From positions 248,001-312,000 of the forward strand of contig NZ_BCRN01000004.1 in the NCBI RefSeq assembly GCF_001552615.1: DNA of 64,000 nt, read 5' to 3'. The stretch's first letter is position 1; the number at the start of each line of letters is the position of its first letter. Origin of the DNA: Millisia brevis NBRC 105863. Its GTDB lineage: Bacteria > Actinomycetota > Actinomycetes > Mycobacteriales > Mycobacteriaceae. A program made the position numbers and the translations under genes. Under the pieces are notes generated by a model that saw only the letters and a program-made list of their open reading frames with translations, made no database searches and was not told the origin of the DNA. Positions 26,254-36,140 of the stretch are shown here, piece by piece.

Positions 26254-27182
26254 GTCACCCCGCCGGAGGTCACCGCCGCCGCGATCCGGCGCGCGGTGAA
26301 GTCGGTGCACCGACTCGCGATCTGTTCGCGGGTGCAGAACTCCGCCGTCCGGATCTCGCGGGTCTGCGCCACCACCCGATCGGTCAGCGCCGGGTCGTGG
26401 TGCCCGCCGTCGAAGACCAGGCACAGCGCGTCGTCCCACCCGCGCCAACTGGGCATCCAGTCGGTCAGCAGCAGATCGCCCGCGGAGATGTCGAGGCCGA
26501 GTTCCTCGGCGACCTCGCGTTGGGCGGCCAGCCGGGGCGATTCGCCGACCTCGACAACCCCGCCCGGCAGGTCCCAGTCCGACTTGTACGTCAGCTGGCA
26601 CAGCAGCACCCGATCGGCGGTGTCGCGGATCAACAGCTGCCCGATCGCGCGCTTGCGGGGCAGGAAGGAGTTGAGCAGGGTGCGGAAGCTGTCGGGCTCG
26701 GACAGCGGCGGGTCGCTGGTCAGCCGGGACAGCACCACGTACTCGCCGATGTGATCGTGATCGGCGTCCGGCGGCAGCCGCAGCACGCCCTCGCGATGCA
26801 GTCCCGCGCGGATCGCGATGTGCATCGAGGCGGTATCGCGCGGATCGAGCCGCAGTTCGACCCGCCCGAGGCCCAGTCCGCCCTGGCCGGTGGCGGTCAG
26901 CGCGTAGTCGACCAGTACGCGAGCCGCCCGGGTGGCGTACCCGCGTCGGCGGTGGTCGGGGTGCAGCTCCCAGTCCAGGGCGCCGACGTGTTCGTCGACC
27001 AACCGCACCGAGCACCGCCCGACGTCCGCGTCGTCGACCTGGATGACGAACCGGCGCTCCTCGTCGGCGTCCGCATCCTCCGGCCGCAACGTCACCACAC
27101 CGTCGGTCAGCGTCGGGTGGGGCGTCCGATGTCCGCTCTCACCGGGCGGACGGTGTCCGGATTCACTCACGTCGATTCCCAT
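26226..27182 (-). CDS. GNAT acetyltransferase - Nudix hydrolase fusion
   Basis: 318 residues. The N-terminal half (about 30-150) is a GNAT domain with the acetyl-CoA motif RRRGYATRAARVLVDYAL and the later NIxxRxxLxxEG-like stretch AIRAGLHREGVL. The C-terminal half is a Nudix domain with the full box GX5EX7REUXEEXGU, seen as GGVVEVGE followed by REVAEELGLD. A Nudix enzyme cleaves nucleoside-diphosphate-X compounds, and the GNAT acetylates an amine. The shared substrate is unknown, but a damaged nucleotide or an aminonucleotide would fit a bifunctional enzyme. The start at 27182 is uncertain; a TTG at 27200 is in frame. Confidence 0.85.
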   Translation of the reverse strand: MGIDVSESGHRPPGESGHRTPHPTLTDGVVTLRPEDADADEERRFVIQVDDADVGRCSVRLVDEHVGALDWELHPDHRRRGYATRAARVLVDYALTATGQGGLGLGRVELRLDPRDTASMHIAIRAGLHREGVLRLPPDADHDHIGEYVVLSRLTSDPPLSEPDSFRTLLNSFLPRKRAIGQLLIRDTADRVLLCQLTYKSDWDLPGGVVEVGESPRLAAQREVAEELGLDISAGDLLLTDWMPSWRGWDDALCLVFDGGHHDPALTDRVVAQTREIRTAEFCTREQIASRCTDFTARRIAAAVTSGGVTYTESGRPA

Positions 27183-27389
27183 CGTGACGACGGCGGCCAA
27201 CTACCCGCCGGACGGCACCACCGGAGCGGTCGTCGTGCGGGCCCTCGTAAGTGTCCCAAAGCCTCCCGAGTTCGCGGGGGCTCGGGCGGTGAACCGCATG
27301 TCACCGGCGCTCGCCCGCGTGTCGGCAATGTCCGTTCGGCGTGTCGCGATGACGTTGTGACCAATGATCTTCCTGTGACTTTTGCAGGG

Positions 27390-27395
27390 TATAAA
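27390..27395 (+). promoter_or_regulatory. -10 box of the DUF4349 lipoprotein gene
   Basis: TATAAA lies six bases before the ATG at 27402, which indicates a leaderless transcript. Confidence 0.55.
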
Positions 27396-27401
27396 TCCCC
27401 C

Positions 27402-29186
27402 ATGCGAATGGGACGAAGGGGAAGCCGGCCCACCCGGGCACGGTGGATGCCGGTGATGGCGCTCGCTGCGAGCGCCCTGTTGTTGGCGGGTTGTGGGTCG
27501 ACATCGACGAGTGACGGCGCCTTCGACCTCGGATGGTCGTCGGAGGCTCCGGCGGAGTTCCGTACCGAGGCGGCCCCCGCGGTCGCCCAACCCGGAACCG
27601 ACGGGTCCGATACTGCGCAGAGCACGGGCTCCGAGGTGGTCACCGGCAGCCTGAGCCTGCAGTCGAGCGATCCGATCGAGACCGCGAGTCGAGCGGTCGA
27701 GATCGTCGACGAGGCGGACGGTCGCGTCGATCAACGCACCGATATCCCCGACGTCGGCGGCACCGCGCCCTCCAGTTCGCTGACCCTGCGCATCCCCGCC
27801 GACGACTTCGACTCGATCGTCGAGGACCTGTCCGCGCTCGGAACCGTCGGCCAGCTCACCGTCGATCGCACCAACGTCACCGCCGAGGTCGCGGACGTCA
27901 ATGCCCGCGTCGCCGCCCTGCGCGCTTCGATCGACCGGCTCAACCGGTTGATGGCCGAGGCGACCAATACCGCCGAGGTGATCGAAGCCGAGGCCGGACT
28001 GACCCAGCGTCAGCAGGACCTCGATGCGCTCCTCGCCCGCCAGCGCGCGCTATCCGATCAGGTCGACCTGGCCACCCTGAACCTGTGGATCTCGACCGAG
28101 ACCGTCGAGGTCCCGGGCGACGGCTTCGTCGACTGGTTGCGTCAGGGCTGGAAGGCGCTGCTCGCCTCCCTCGGCGGTCTGATCGTCTTCCTCGGTGCCG
28201 CGATCCCGTGGCTGGTCCTGCTCGGCATCGTTGCCCTGGTGGTGTGGTTCCTGATCGGCTTGCGCCGGGCCGGTCGCCGCCGCCGTGCCGCCCGCCGCGA
28301 ACGCAAGGCGCAGCGCAAGGCCCTCAAGCAGCAGAAGAAGGCCGCCGCGGCCGCGCCGGCCGAACCCGCTGCCGAGCCGGTCGTCACCCAAGCCGCGACG
28401 CCGACGCCCGACGCGCCGAGCCCCGCTGCCGCGGTCGAACCCGCCGCACCCACGACATCGGGTGCAGCCGAACCCGCGTCGACCGAGGCGTCGTCGCGCG
28501 GATCGGCCGCTACGACGGCCGCGGTTGCCGGCGCCGCCGGAATCGCCGGCGCGGTGGTGGCCGGTGGCCGTCACCACGCCGAACCCGACCCGGTGGCCAC
28601 CGCCGCCGAACCGGCCGGTATCGCGGCCGAGCCGACGCCGTCGGAGTTCGGTTCCGAGCCGGTCACCGCCGACGCCACGGATGCCGAAGCGGTCACGACG
28701 CCCGAGCCCGCAGTGGCCCCGAGCGTCCCGGACGAGGCGCCGACCGGTGAGGTGCCGGCAACCGAGGCGCCGACCACGCCGGTGCCCGCCGTTCCCGAGC
28801 CCGTCGTCGAGGCGGCCGATACAACACCGGAGGTCGATACGACACCGGAGTCGACGCCCGGCGACAAGGCACCGGAGACCCCCGACGCGACAGACCCCGG
28901 CACCTCTGACACCGACACGGCCGGCGCCGGAATCGCTGACACCGACACGGCCGGCACCGACACGGCCGGCACCGGTATCGCTGACACCGACACGGCTGGG
29001 GCGGGTAGGACGGAATCCGCGACGGCCGCCGGCGACTCCGCCGCGGAGTCGACCGCAGCCGAGGTCCCGCCGGTCGAGTCGTTCGAGGATGAGGACGAGG
29101 ACGAGGACGACGAATTCGTCGAGATCGGCGAGGCCGGTTCGTCCGCTCGGCCGTACCCGCCCGCCGAGGGGCCCGACCACCACTGA
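27402..29186 (+). CDS. DUF4349 lipoprotein with long acidic repetitive tail
   Basis: 594 residues. A basic start is followed by a hydrophobic signal segment and the lipobox LLLAGC, giving a lipid-anchored exported protein. A DUF4349 domain (about 80-250) contains a coiled coil (about 165-230: NARVAALRASIDRLNRLMAEA). A C-terminal membrane helix (about 253-283) and a very basic Arg/Lys patch follow. The last ~280 residues are low complexity, rich in Ala, Pro, Thr, Glu and Asp, with DTDTAG repeats and a final acidic run (EDEDEDEDDEF). If the helix spans the membrane, the tail is cytoplasmic. The function of DUF4349 is not established. Confidence 0.85.
   Translation: MRMGRRGSRPTRARWMPVMALAASALLLAGCGSTSTSDGAFDLGWSSEAPAEFRTEAAPAVAQPGTDGSDTAQSTGSEVVTGSLSLQSSDPIETASRAVEIVDEADGRVDQRTDIPDVGGTAPSSSLTLRIPADDFDSIVEDLSALGTVGQLTVDRTNVTAEVADVNARVAALRASIDRLNRLMAEATNTAEVIEAEAGLTQRQQDLDALLARQRALSDQVDLATLNLWISTETVEVPGDGFVDWLRQGWKALLASLGGLIVFLGAAIPWLVLLGIVALVVWFLIGLRRAGRRRRAARRERKAQRKALKQQKKAAAAAPAEPAAEPVVTQAATPTPDAPSPAAAVEPAAPTTSGAAEPASTEASSRGSAATTAAVAGAAGIAGAVVAGGRHHAEPDPVATAAEPAGIAAEPTPSEFGSEPVTADATDAEAVTTPEPAVAPSVPDEAPTGEVPATEAPTTPVPAVPEPVVEAADTTPEVDTTPESTPGDKAPETPDATDPGTSDTDTAGAGIADTDTAGTDTAGTGIADTDTAGAGRTESATAAGDSAAESTAAEVPPVESFEDEDEDEDDEFVEIGEAGSSARPYPPAEGPDHH
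28905..29000. repeat. Intragenic repeats encoding (DTDTAG)n
   Basis: GACACCGACACGGCCGG and shorter GACACGGCCGGCACC units recur with small changes inside the DUF4349 gene. They encode alternating DTDTAG and IADTD blocks in the acidic tail. Confidence 0.7.
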
Positions 29187-29264
29187 CCCGGATTGACACT
29201 GACCCGGATCGCCCCAGACCCGGATCACCACTGAGCCGGATTACCCCAGACCCGGATCGCCCCC
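29185..29264. repeat. Five 16-bp tandem repeats between convergent genes
   Basis: Five consecutive units follow GACCCGGATCGCCCCA, with alternate units ending CACT and CCCA, so a 32-bp higher-order period is visible. The array begins at the stop codon of the DUF4349 gene and ends five bases before the trmL stop. Confidence 0.85.
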
Positions 29265-29268
29265 GTCG

Positions 29269-29811
29269 TCAGTTGTCGGCGACGGGGGCAGCCGGGCCGG
29301 TGGTGTTCGGATCGTCGGCGCTCGGGTTCGCGCCGTTCGAATCGGCCGTGCCCGGGTCGATGAAGTCGTACTGGCGCCACGCCTCGTAGACCACGACGGC
29401 CGCCGCATTGGACAGGTTCAGCGACCGCCGGCCGGGCAGCATCGGGATCCGCACCCGTTCGGTGATCGCCGGATCGGACAGCACCTCGGGCGGCAGGCCG
29501 GTGGGCTCGGGCCCGAACAGCAGGACATCGCCCGGCCGATACGCGATATCGGTATGCCGCACGGTGCCGCCGACAGTGAACGCGAAGACCCGCACCGGCC
29601 CGATATCGGCTAGCGCCTGCGGCAGCGACGGGTGCACCGTCACCGAGGTCAGGTCGTGGTAGTCGAGTCCGGCCCGCCGCAGCTTCGGTTCCGATAGATC
29701 GAATCCGAGCGGTTCGACCAGGTGCAGCGTCGCGCCGGTCACCGCGGCCAGCCGAATCGCATTGCCGGTATTCGGAGGGATACGCGGCGAGAAGAACATC
29801 ACTCGGAACAC
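29269..29811 (-). CDS. trmL: tRNA (cytidine/uridine-34-2'-O)-methyltransferase TrmL
   Basis: 180 residues. It is a SPOUT-class methyltransferase with the deep-knot motifs in order: PRIPPNTGNAIRLAA at the N-terminus, LLFGPEPTGLP in the middle and PMLPGRRSLNLSNAAAVVVYE near the end. It methylates the ribose of the wobble base of tRNA-Leu species using S-adenosylmethionine. The family is about 155 residues; the extra ~25 residues here are a Ser/Asp/Pro-rich tail. It corresponds in position to Rv3366 (spoU). The GTG start gives the standard beginning MFRVMFFSPRIPP. It is divergent from folD. Confidence 0.94.
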   Translation of the reverse strand: MFRVMFFSPRIPPNTGNAIRLAAVTGATLHLVEPLGFDLSEPKLRRAGLDYHDLTSVTVHPSLPQALADIGPVRVFAFTVGGTVRHTDIAYRPGDVLLFGPEPTGLPPEVLSDPAITERVRIPMLPGRRSLNLSNAAAVVVYEAWRQYDFIDPGTADSNGANPSADDPNTTGPAAPVADN

Positions 29812-29984
29812 CCGAACCAGCCTGCCGGCCCCGCGGAGCGGTTCGGCGACGGGCCCTGATCCGCGGGACCCGCCACCGCGCGACCGCGGCCACCCACCCC
29901 GCCGTCGGCCGGGCTCGCCGCAACGGCCCGCGGCGGCCGCGTGCCGCCGCAGGCGCGTTCACCGAGTCGTGAGATTCTGGTTCG

Positions 29985-30863
29985 GTGAGCGCAACGGTGA
30001 TGGACGGGCGGCTGGTCCGCAGAGAGTTGTTCGCAGACCTCACCCAGCGGGTGGCCGCCCTGCGGGAGCGAGGCATCGTGCCCGGCCTCGGGACGGTCCT
30101 CGTCGGCGACGACCCCGGTTCGGCCGCCTACGTGCGCGGCAAGCACGCCGACTGCGCCAAGGTCGGCATCGCGTCGATCCGGCGCGACCTGCCGGCCGAC
30201 ATTTCGATGGCCGAACTCGAAGCGGTCATCGACGAGTTGAACGCCGACTCCGCCTGCACCGGCTACATCGTGCAGTTGCCGCTGCCCGGCCACCTCGACG
30301 CCGGCGCGATCCTCGAACGTATCGACCCGGCCAAGGACGCCGACGGATTGCATCCGCTCAACCTCGGCCGTCTCGTCCTGGGCACCCCGGCACCGCTGCC
30401 CTGCACCCCGCGCGCGGTCCTGCACCTGCTGCGCCGCTTCGACGTGCCGATCGCCGGCGCCCGCGCGGTCGTCGTCGGCCGCGGTGTGACGATCGGCCGC
30501 ACGATGGGCCTGCTGCTGACCCGCCGCTCGGAGAACGCGACGGTCACCCTCTGCCATACCGGTACCCGCGACCTGGCCGCCGAGGTGCGCGGCGCCGACA
30601 TCGTGATCGCCGCCGCCGGTGCCGCCGGCCTGATCACCCCGGACATGGTCGCCCCCGGCGCCGCGGTGGTCGACGTCGGCGTCTCGCGGACCGACGACGG
30701 GTTGCGCGGCGACGTCGACCCCGCGGTGGCGGAGGTCGCCGGCTATCTGTCGCCGAATCCGGGTGGGGTCGGTCCGCTGACGCGCGCGTTCCTGCTGATC
30801 AATGTGGTCGAGGCTGCGGAGGCCGCCGCCGGGGTGACCGCGGTCGGAGCGGGCCTGTCGTGA
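29985..30863 (+). CDS. folD: Bifunctional methylenetetrahydrofolate dehydrogenase/cyclohydrolase
   Basis: 292 residues. FolD interconverts 5,10-methylene- and 10-formyl-tetrahydrofolate using NADP. The catalytic Lys lies in [11 protein letters not shown] and the substrate loop in [12 protein letters not shown]. The Rossmann site is [14 protein letters not shown], and the family ending [15 protein letters not shown] is present. The GTG at 29985 gives the normal N-terminus. Its stop overlaps the start of the DUF3017 gene (GTGA), as in Rv3356c-Rv3355c. It supplies one-carbon units for purine and methionine synthesis. Confidence 0.96.
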   Translation: MSATVMDGRLVRRELFADLTQRVAALRERGIVPGLGTVLVGDDPGSAAYVRGKHADCAKVGIASIRRDLPADISMAELEAVIDELNADSACTGYIVQLPLPGHLDAGAILERIDPAKDADGLHPLNLGRLVLGTPAPLPCTPRAVLHLLRRFDVPIAGARAVVVGRGVTIGRTMGLLLTRRSENATVTLCHTGTRDLAAEVRGADIVIAAAGAAGLITPDMVAPGAAVVDVGVSRTDDGLRGDVDPAVAEVAGYLSPNPGGVGPLTRAFLLINVVEAAEAAAGVTAVGAGLS

Positions 30864-31165
30864 CCGTCCAGCGGATCACCCGCCCGTATCTGCAGCAGGC
30901 GATCCGTCGGAACCTGCCGTTGATCGTGGTCGGGGGAGTGATCCTGGTCGCCGTGGTGCTGGTGATCTCCGGACGGTGGCGTCGCGGCGCGGTTGTCCTC
31001 GGCGGCGCCGCACTGCTGACGTCCGCGCTGCGCCTGACCACCCCGGTCGAGCGGATCGGCGTCCTCGCCGTCCGCAGCCGGGTATTCGACACCGTCTCGC
31101 TCGCGATGGTCGGTTCGGTCATCGTGTGGATCGCCCTGTCGATCGACCCGCTCGGCACCGACTGA
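30860..31165 (+). CDS. DUF3017 small membrane protein
   Basis: 101 residues with three hydrophobic helices (about 20-40, 47-60 and 80-97), no cysteine and a basic N-terminus. It matches DUF3017, a family nearly always encoded directly after folD in actinobacteria (Rv3355c position). The GTG overlaps the folD stop by four bases, so translation is coupled. The role is unknown; the constant linkage to folD suggests a link with one-carbon metabolism or simply a shared operon. Confidence 0.85.
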   Translation: MTVQRITRPYLQQAIRRNLPLIVVGGVILVAVVLVISGRWRRGAVVLGGAALLTSALRLTTPVERIGVLAVRSRVFDTVSLAMVGSVIVWIALSIDPLGTD

Positions 31166-31256
31166 CCCACCGGTCGGCCCCGCGGTGCGGGAGCGGTCGC
31201 CCACTCGGCACCGACCGAACCCCCGGTCGGCCCCACGGAGCGGGAGCCGACCGACC
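31151..31256. repeat. 53-bp imperfect tandem duplication across a stop codon
   Basis: CTCGGCACCGAC at 31151 recurs at 31204. The following ~40 bases (ending in CGGGAGC) are also repeated with few changes. The first copy contains the last codons and stop of the DUF3017 gene, so the 3' end of the gene has been copied downstream. Confidence 0.75.
31224..31253. terminator. Hairpin between DUF3017 and metX
   Basis: CGGTCGGC pairs with GCCGACCG, with extra CCC-GGG pairing inside. It lies in the second copy of the 53-bp duplication, seven bases from the metX stop. Confidence 0.6.
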
Positions 31257-31260
31257 GGGT

Positions 31261-32505
31261 TCAGTCCTCGGAGACCCTCGACCGATTCCGCTGCGCGGCT
31301 GCGGTGGTCAAGGTGCGCCGCAGCAGGGCGGCGATGTCCTCGGTCTCGGTGAGAAAACCGTCGTGGCCGTAGATCGACGAGATCGTCTCCAGGCCCTCGC
31401 ACAGCGGGAGCAACTCGGCGATCTCGCGCTGCTGACGCAGCGGATACAGCCGATCGGAATCGACCCCGGCGACCACCGTCGGCACCCTGGTCGCCGCCAG
31501 CGCCGCCGCAACCCCGCCGCGTCCGCGCCCGACGTCGTGACGGTTCATCGCCTCGGTCAGCACGACATAGCTGCCGGCATCGAAACGGCCGACCAGCTTC
31601 CCCGCCTGATACTCGAGGTAGCTCTGGATCGCGTACCGGCCACCCTCGCGCGGGTCCTCGCCCTCCTGGGGGCTATTGGCGAAGCGCGCGTCGAGCTCAC
31701 CCTCGGTGCGATAGGTCAGATGCGCGATGCGTCGCGCGATGCCCAAACCGGCCTCCGGCGTGCGGCCGGTGCCGTGGTAGTCCCCGCCGAGCCACTCCGG
31801 GTCGGCGGTGATCGCGGCGATCTGGGTGGACTGGGTGCCGATCTGATCGGCGGTCGCGCGGGCGCCGACCGCCAGCACCAGGGCGGATCCCACCTCGTCC
31901 GGGTACCCGACGATCCATTCGAGCGTGCGCATGCCGCCCATCGATCCACCGACGACGGCGGCCAGGCGCTCGATGCCGAGGCTGCGCAGCGCGATCCGTT
32001 CGGCGGAGACCTGATCGCGGATCGAGATCCAGGGGAAACGTGATCCCCAGGGCGATCCATCGGGGTGCAGCGACGACGGTCCGACGCTGCCGCGGCAGCC
32101 GCCGAGCACGTTCATCGCCACCACATGCCACCGATCGGTGTCGATCGCGGCGCCGGGGCCGACCGACCCCTCCCACCAGCCGGGCGACGGATGGTCCGGA
32201 CCGGCCGGGCCGATGACGTGCGAGTCGCCGGTCAGCGCGTGCTCGACGAGCACGACGTTGTCACCCTCCGGCGAGAGCGCACCCCACCGCTGCACCACCA
32301 GGTGGGCACCGGGGATCGTCGCACCGCTCTCGAGCGTGAGCGTGCCGACGTCGACGACCTCGATCCGGCCGTCGTACCGGACCGGCTCCACATCGCCGGT
32401 CGCGGCGGAGGGCGCACCGACCGGTACGCCCCGGGTGGTCGCGGCGCGCGACCTGCCCGCACCCGTGGGGTGCGAGCAGGTCGGCTCACCGTCGATCACG
32501 GTCAA
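31261..32505 (-). CDS. metX: Homoserine O-acetyltransferase
   Basis: 414 residues. MetX transfers acetyl from acetyl-CoA to homoserine, the first step of methionine synthesis. The alpha/beta-hydrolase core shows the oxyanion HALTG ([11 protein letters not shown]), the nucleophile in [12 protein letters not shown], an acid in VDSDRLYP and the His in YGHDGFL. The chain extends some 40 residues before the conserved core. A TTG at 32505 overlaps the metY stop (TTGA); a GTG two codons later is also possible. It is the second gene of the metY-metX operon and would share the SAM-IV leader. Rv3341 is the counterpart. Confidence 0.95.
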   Translation of the reverse strand: MTVIDGEPTCSHPTGAGRSRAATTRGVPVGAPSAATGDVEPVRYDGRIEVVDVGTLTLESGATIPGAHLVVQRWGALSPEGDNVVLVEHALTGDSHVIGPAGPDHPSPGWWEGSVGPGAAIDTDRWHVVAMNVLGGCRGSVGPSSLHPDGSPWGSRFPWISIRDQVSAERIALRSLGIERLAAVVGGSMGGMRTLEWIVGYPDEVGSALVLAVGARATADQIGTQSTQIAAITADPEWLGGDYHGTGRTPEAGLGIARRIAHLTYRTEGELDARFANSPQEGEDPREGGRYAIQSYLEYQAGKLVGRFDAGSYVVLTEAMNRHDVGRGRGGVAAALAATRVPTVVAGVDSDRLYPLRQQREIAELLPLCEGLETISSIYGHDGFLTETEDIAALLRRTLTTAAAQRNRSRVSED

Positions 32506-33827
32506 TTCGAGGCCGCCTCGAACCCACGATCGAGATCCGCGATGATGTCCTCGATCGATTCGATGCCCACGGCCAACCGCACCAGACCCGGGGTCACTCC
32601 GGAGGAGGCCTGCTCCTCGGGGGTCAGCTGCGAGTGGGTGGTCGACGCGGGGTGGATCACCAGCGACCGCACGTCACCGATATTGGCGACGTGGCTGTGC
32701 AGGGTCAGCCCGTTGACGAACTTCTTGCCGGCTTCCAGCCCGCCCGCGAGCTCGAACGCCAGCACCGCTCCCGCACCCTTCGGGGCGAGCTCCTGGCCGC
32801 GCTTGTACCAGGGCGACGAGGTCAGGCCCGCGTAGTTGACCGAGGTGACCTCCGGCCGCGCTTCGAGGTACTCGGCGACCCGCTGCGCATTGGAGACGTG
32901 CCGCTCGACGCGCAGGCTCAACGTCTCGATGCCCTGGGCGATCAGGAAGGCGTTGAACGGGGAGATGGCCGCGCCGATATCGCGCAGCAGCTGCACGCGC
33001 GCCTTGAGCGCATAGGCCGGCGGGCCGAGCTCGGCGTACACCAGTCCGTGGTAGCTCGGATCCGGCTCGGTGAACCCGGCGTGCCGTCCGCCGGTCCAGT
33101 CGAAGGTGCCGCCGTCGACCAGGACGCCGGCGATTGTGGTGCCGTGCCCGCCGAGGTACTTCGTCGCCGAGTGCACGACGATGTCGGCGCCGTGCCTCAA
33201 CGGCTGGATCAGGTACGGCGTCGCCACGGTGTTGTCGATGATCAGCGGCAGGCCGTTGGCGTGCGCGACCTCGGAGACGCCGGGGATGTCGAAGATGTCG
33301 TTCTTCGGGTTCGAGATCGACTCGCCGTAGAAGGCGCGGGTATTCGGCCGGATGGCGGCCCGCCACTGGTCGAGATCGTCCGGGTCGTCGACGAAGCTGA
33401 CCTCGATGCCGAGTTTCGGCAGCGTGTAGTGGAACAGGTTGTAGGTGCCGCCGTACAGATGCGGGCTCGACACGATGTGGTCGCCGGCCTGGGCCAGGTT
33501 GAGGATCGCGATGGTCTCGGCGGCCTGCCCGGAGGACAGCAGCAGCGCGGCGACGCCACCTTCGAGGGCGGCGATCCGCTCCTCGACGACGCCCTGCGTC
33601 GGGTTGATGATGCGGGTGTAGATATTGCCCGGCGCGGCGAGCGAGAACAGATCCGCGGCGTGATCGGTGTTGTCGAAGACGAAGGACGTCGTCTGGTAGA
33701 TCGGCAACGCGCGGGCGTTGGTCGCCGCATCGGGCTGCTGCCCGGCGTGGATCTGGCGGGTTTCGAAGCCCCAGGACGCGGTCGGATCCTCGGCGGCGGG
33801 AGCGGGGGTGTCGAGCTGGTCGGTCAT
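32502..33827 (-). CDS. metY: O-acetylhomoserine sulfhydrylase
   Basis: 441 residues. This PLP enzyme of the Cys/Met metabolism family joins sulfide (or methanethiol) to O-acetylhomoserine to give homocysteine. Markers are YTRIINPT, the phosphate-binding SSGQAAE, the Asp of NTVATPYL, and the Schiff-base Lys in [10 protein letters not shown]. The length matches MetY (about 430) rather than shorter cystathionine enzymes. It is translationally coupled to metX. The ATG follows a weak AGAAAG site and a 380-base leader containing a SAM-IV riboswitch and a cysteine-rich mini-ORF, so expression is probably controlled by S-adenosylmethionine and perhaps cysteine supply. Rv3340 is the counterpart. Confidence 0.95.
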   Translation of the reverse strand: MTDQLDTPAPAAEDPTASWGFETRQIHAGQQPDAATNARALPIYQTTSFVFDNTDHAADLFSLAAPGNIYTRIINPTQGVVEERIAALEGGVAALLLSSGQAAETIAILNLAQAGDHIVSSPHLYGGTYNLFHYTLPKLGIEVSFVDDPDDLDQWRAAIRPNTRAFYGESISNPKNDIFDIPGVSEVAHANGLPLIIDNTVATPYLIQPLRHGADIVVHSATKYLGGHGTTIAGVLVDGGTFDWTGGRHAGFTEPDPSYHGLVYAELGPPAYALKARVQLLRDIGAAISPFNAFLIAQGIETLSLRVERHVSNAQRVAEYLEARPEVTSVNYAGLTSSPWYKRGQELAPKGAGAVLAFELAGGLEAGKKFVNGLTLHSHVANIGDVRSLVIHPASTTHSQLTPEEQASSGVTPGLVRLAVGIESIEDIIADLDRGFEAASN

Positions 33828-33970
33828 CGCAGTCTTTCTGACTCTGGCGGCAGGATGTGTCTGATGGTCACCGGCATCCGGCGGACCGGCGATCCGCGAC
33901 GGGCGGGTGGTCCCGGCCGGTCGGCGCGATCGTCGTTCGCTGGTTGAACACGGTGCGGCCCCGCCGGCGG

Positions 33971-33986
33971 CGAGCTACAGAGCTCG
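33971..33986 (-). promoter_or_regulatory. Hairpin downstream of the Cys mini-ORF in the metY leader
   Basis: CGAGCT pairs with AGCTCG across an ACAG loop. It sits within a wider GCCCCG...CGGGGC pairing on the minus strand, between the mini-ORF stop and metY. It may be the attenuator or antiterminator stem. Confidence 0.5.
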
Positions 33987-34009
33987 GCCTTCGGCACGGG
34001 GCGATTCGC

Positions 34010-34030
34010 TCACTGGCGACAACAACACAT
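34010..34030 (-). CDS. Cys-rich leader peptide Met-Cys-Cys-Cys-Arg-Gln
   Basis: Six codons, ATG TGT TGT TGT CGC CAG, then TGA. A strong Shine-Dalgarno GGAGGA stands about six bases before the ATG, stronger than the site of metY itself. The mini-ORF lies after the SAM-IV aptamer and about 180 bases before metY. Poly-cysteine leader peptides act as cysteine-responsive attenuators in mycobacteria (reported there as leaderless short ORFs). Three successive Cys codons would make a ribosome pause when charged tRNA-Cys is scarce and change the pairing of the following hairpins. The reading frame is seen; the attenuation role is inference. Confidence 0.65.
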   Translation of the reverse strand: MCCCRQ

Positions 34031-34045
34031 GTCGGTTCCTCCGAT

Positions 34046-34065
34046 CGAACACATCGATGTGTTCG
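34046..34065. promoter_or_regulatory. Perfect 20-bp palindrome in the metY leader
   Basis: CGAACACATC is followed directly by its complement GATGTGTTCG. It ends a few bases before the Shine-Dalgarno site of the Cys mini-ORF on the minus strand. It could be a protein operator or a hairpin that gates the mini-ORF. Confidence 0.6.
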
Positions 34066-34072
34066 TGTCCCG

Positions 34073-34093
34073 GGGTCCGACTTCTGCGGACCC
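34073..34093 (-). terminator. Hairpin after the SAM-IV aptamer
   Basis: GGGTCCG pairs perfectly with CGGACCC with a seven-base loop. It follows the riboswitch closely and is a candidate expression-platform stem. No U-tract follows, so termination is not certain. Confidence 0.5.
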
Positions 34094-34099
34094 GCGCTT

Positions 34100-34208
34100 G
34101 CCCCCGCTCGGGTTCGAGCGGGTAACCAGGTCATCACCCGGGGCACCCCACCGCGGTAGGAGGGTTGCCGACCAGCCAGCCGGGGCTTGTCGCTGATACT
34201 CATGACCC
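34100..34208 (-). ncRNA. SAM-IV riboswitch
   Basis: Read on the minus strand, the P1 stem is GGTCAT (34207-34202) with ATGACC (34134-34129). Between them is the conserved core with CAAGCCCCGGCTGGCTGG, CGGCAACCCTCC and CGCGGTGGGGTGCCCCGGGTG, as I remember it from actinobacterial SAM-IV sequences. Downstream of P1 is the extra hairpin typical of SAM-IV (CCCGCTCG with CGAGCGGG, 34102-34122). SAM-IV binds S-adenosylmethionine and lowers expression of sulfur genes. It stands at the head of the metY-metX transcript, 300 bases before metY. An apparent frame starting at the ATG inside P1 is not a gene. Confidence 0.9.
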
Positions 34209-34215
34209 ATCGTCG

Positions 34216-34221
34216 ATATTA
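34216..34221 (-). promoter_or_regulatory. -10 box of the metY-metX leader
   Basis: TAATAT on the minus strand, 7-8 bases before the first base of the SAM-IV P1 stem. This fits a transcript that begins with the riboswitch. No clear -35 box. Confidence 0.65.
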
Positions 34222-34321
34222 GCGAGCCGGTCACCCGCCGGTACACATCCGGTCGATCCGGCGGCGGGTCGCATCCGTCCGATTCTCCGGATTCCGATCC
34301 CCGGAGGGGGCGGGTCGACCG

Positions 34322-36135
<1,814 letters not shown>

Positions 36136-36140
36136 CACCG

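Noticed and set aside
24519-27401. Long plus-strand extension of the DUF4349 frame to the left
   Set aside because: It overlaps dnaE2, the Abi gene and the Nudix gene in another frame and is Arg-rich, as expected for a GC-rich shadow frame. The lipoprotein signal begins at 27402.
28905-29000. Direct repeats that could suggest a CRISPR array
   Set aside because: They are in-frame coding repeats without regular spacers and no cas genes are present.
33868-34203. A 111-codon minus-strand frame starting at the ATG in the SAM-IV P1 stem
   Set aside because: It runs through the riboswitch and its hairpins, has no homology and no ribosome site; the RNA explains the sequence.
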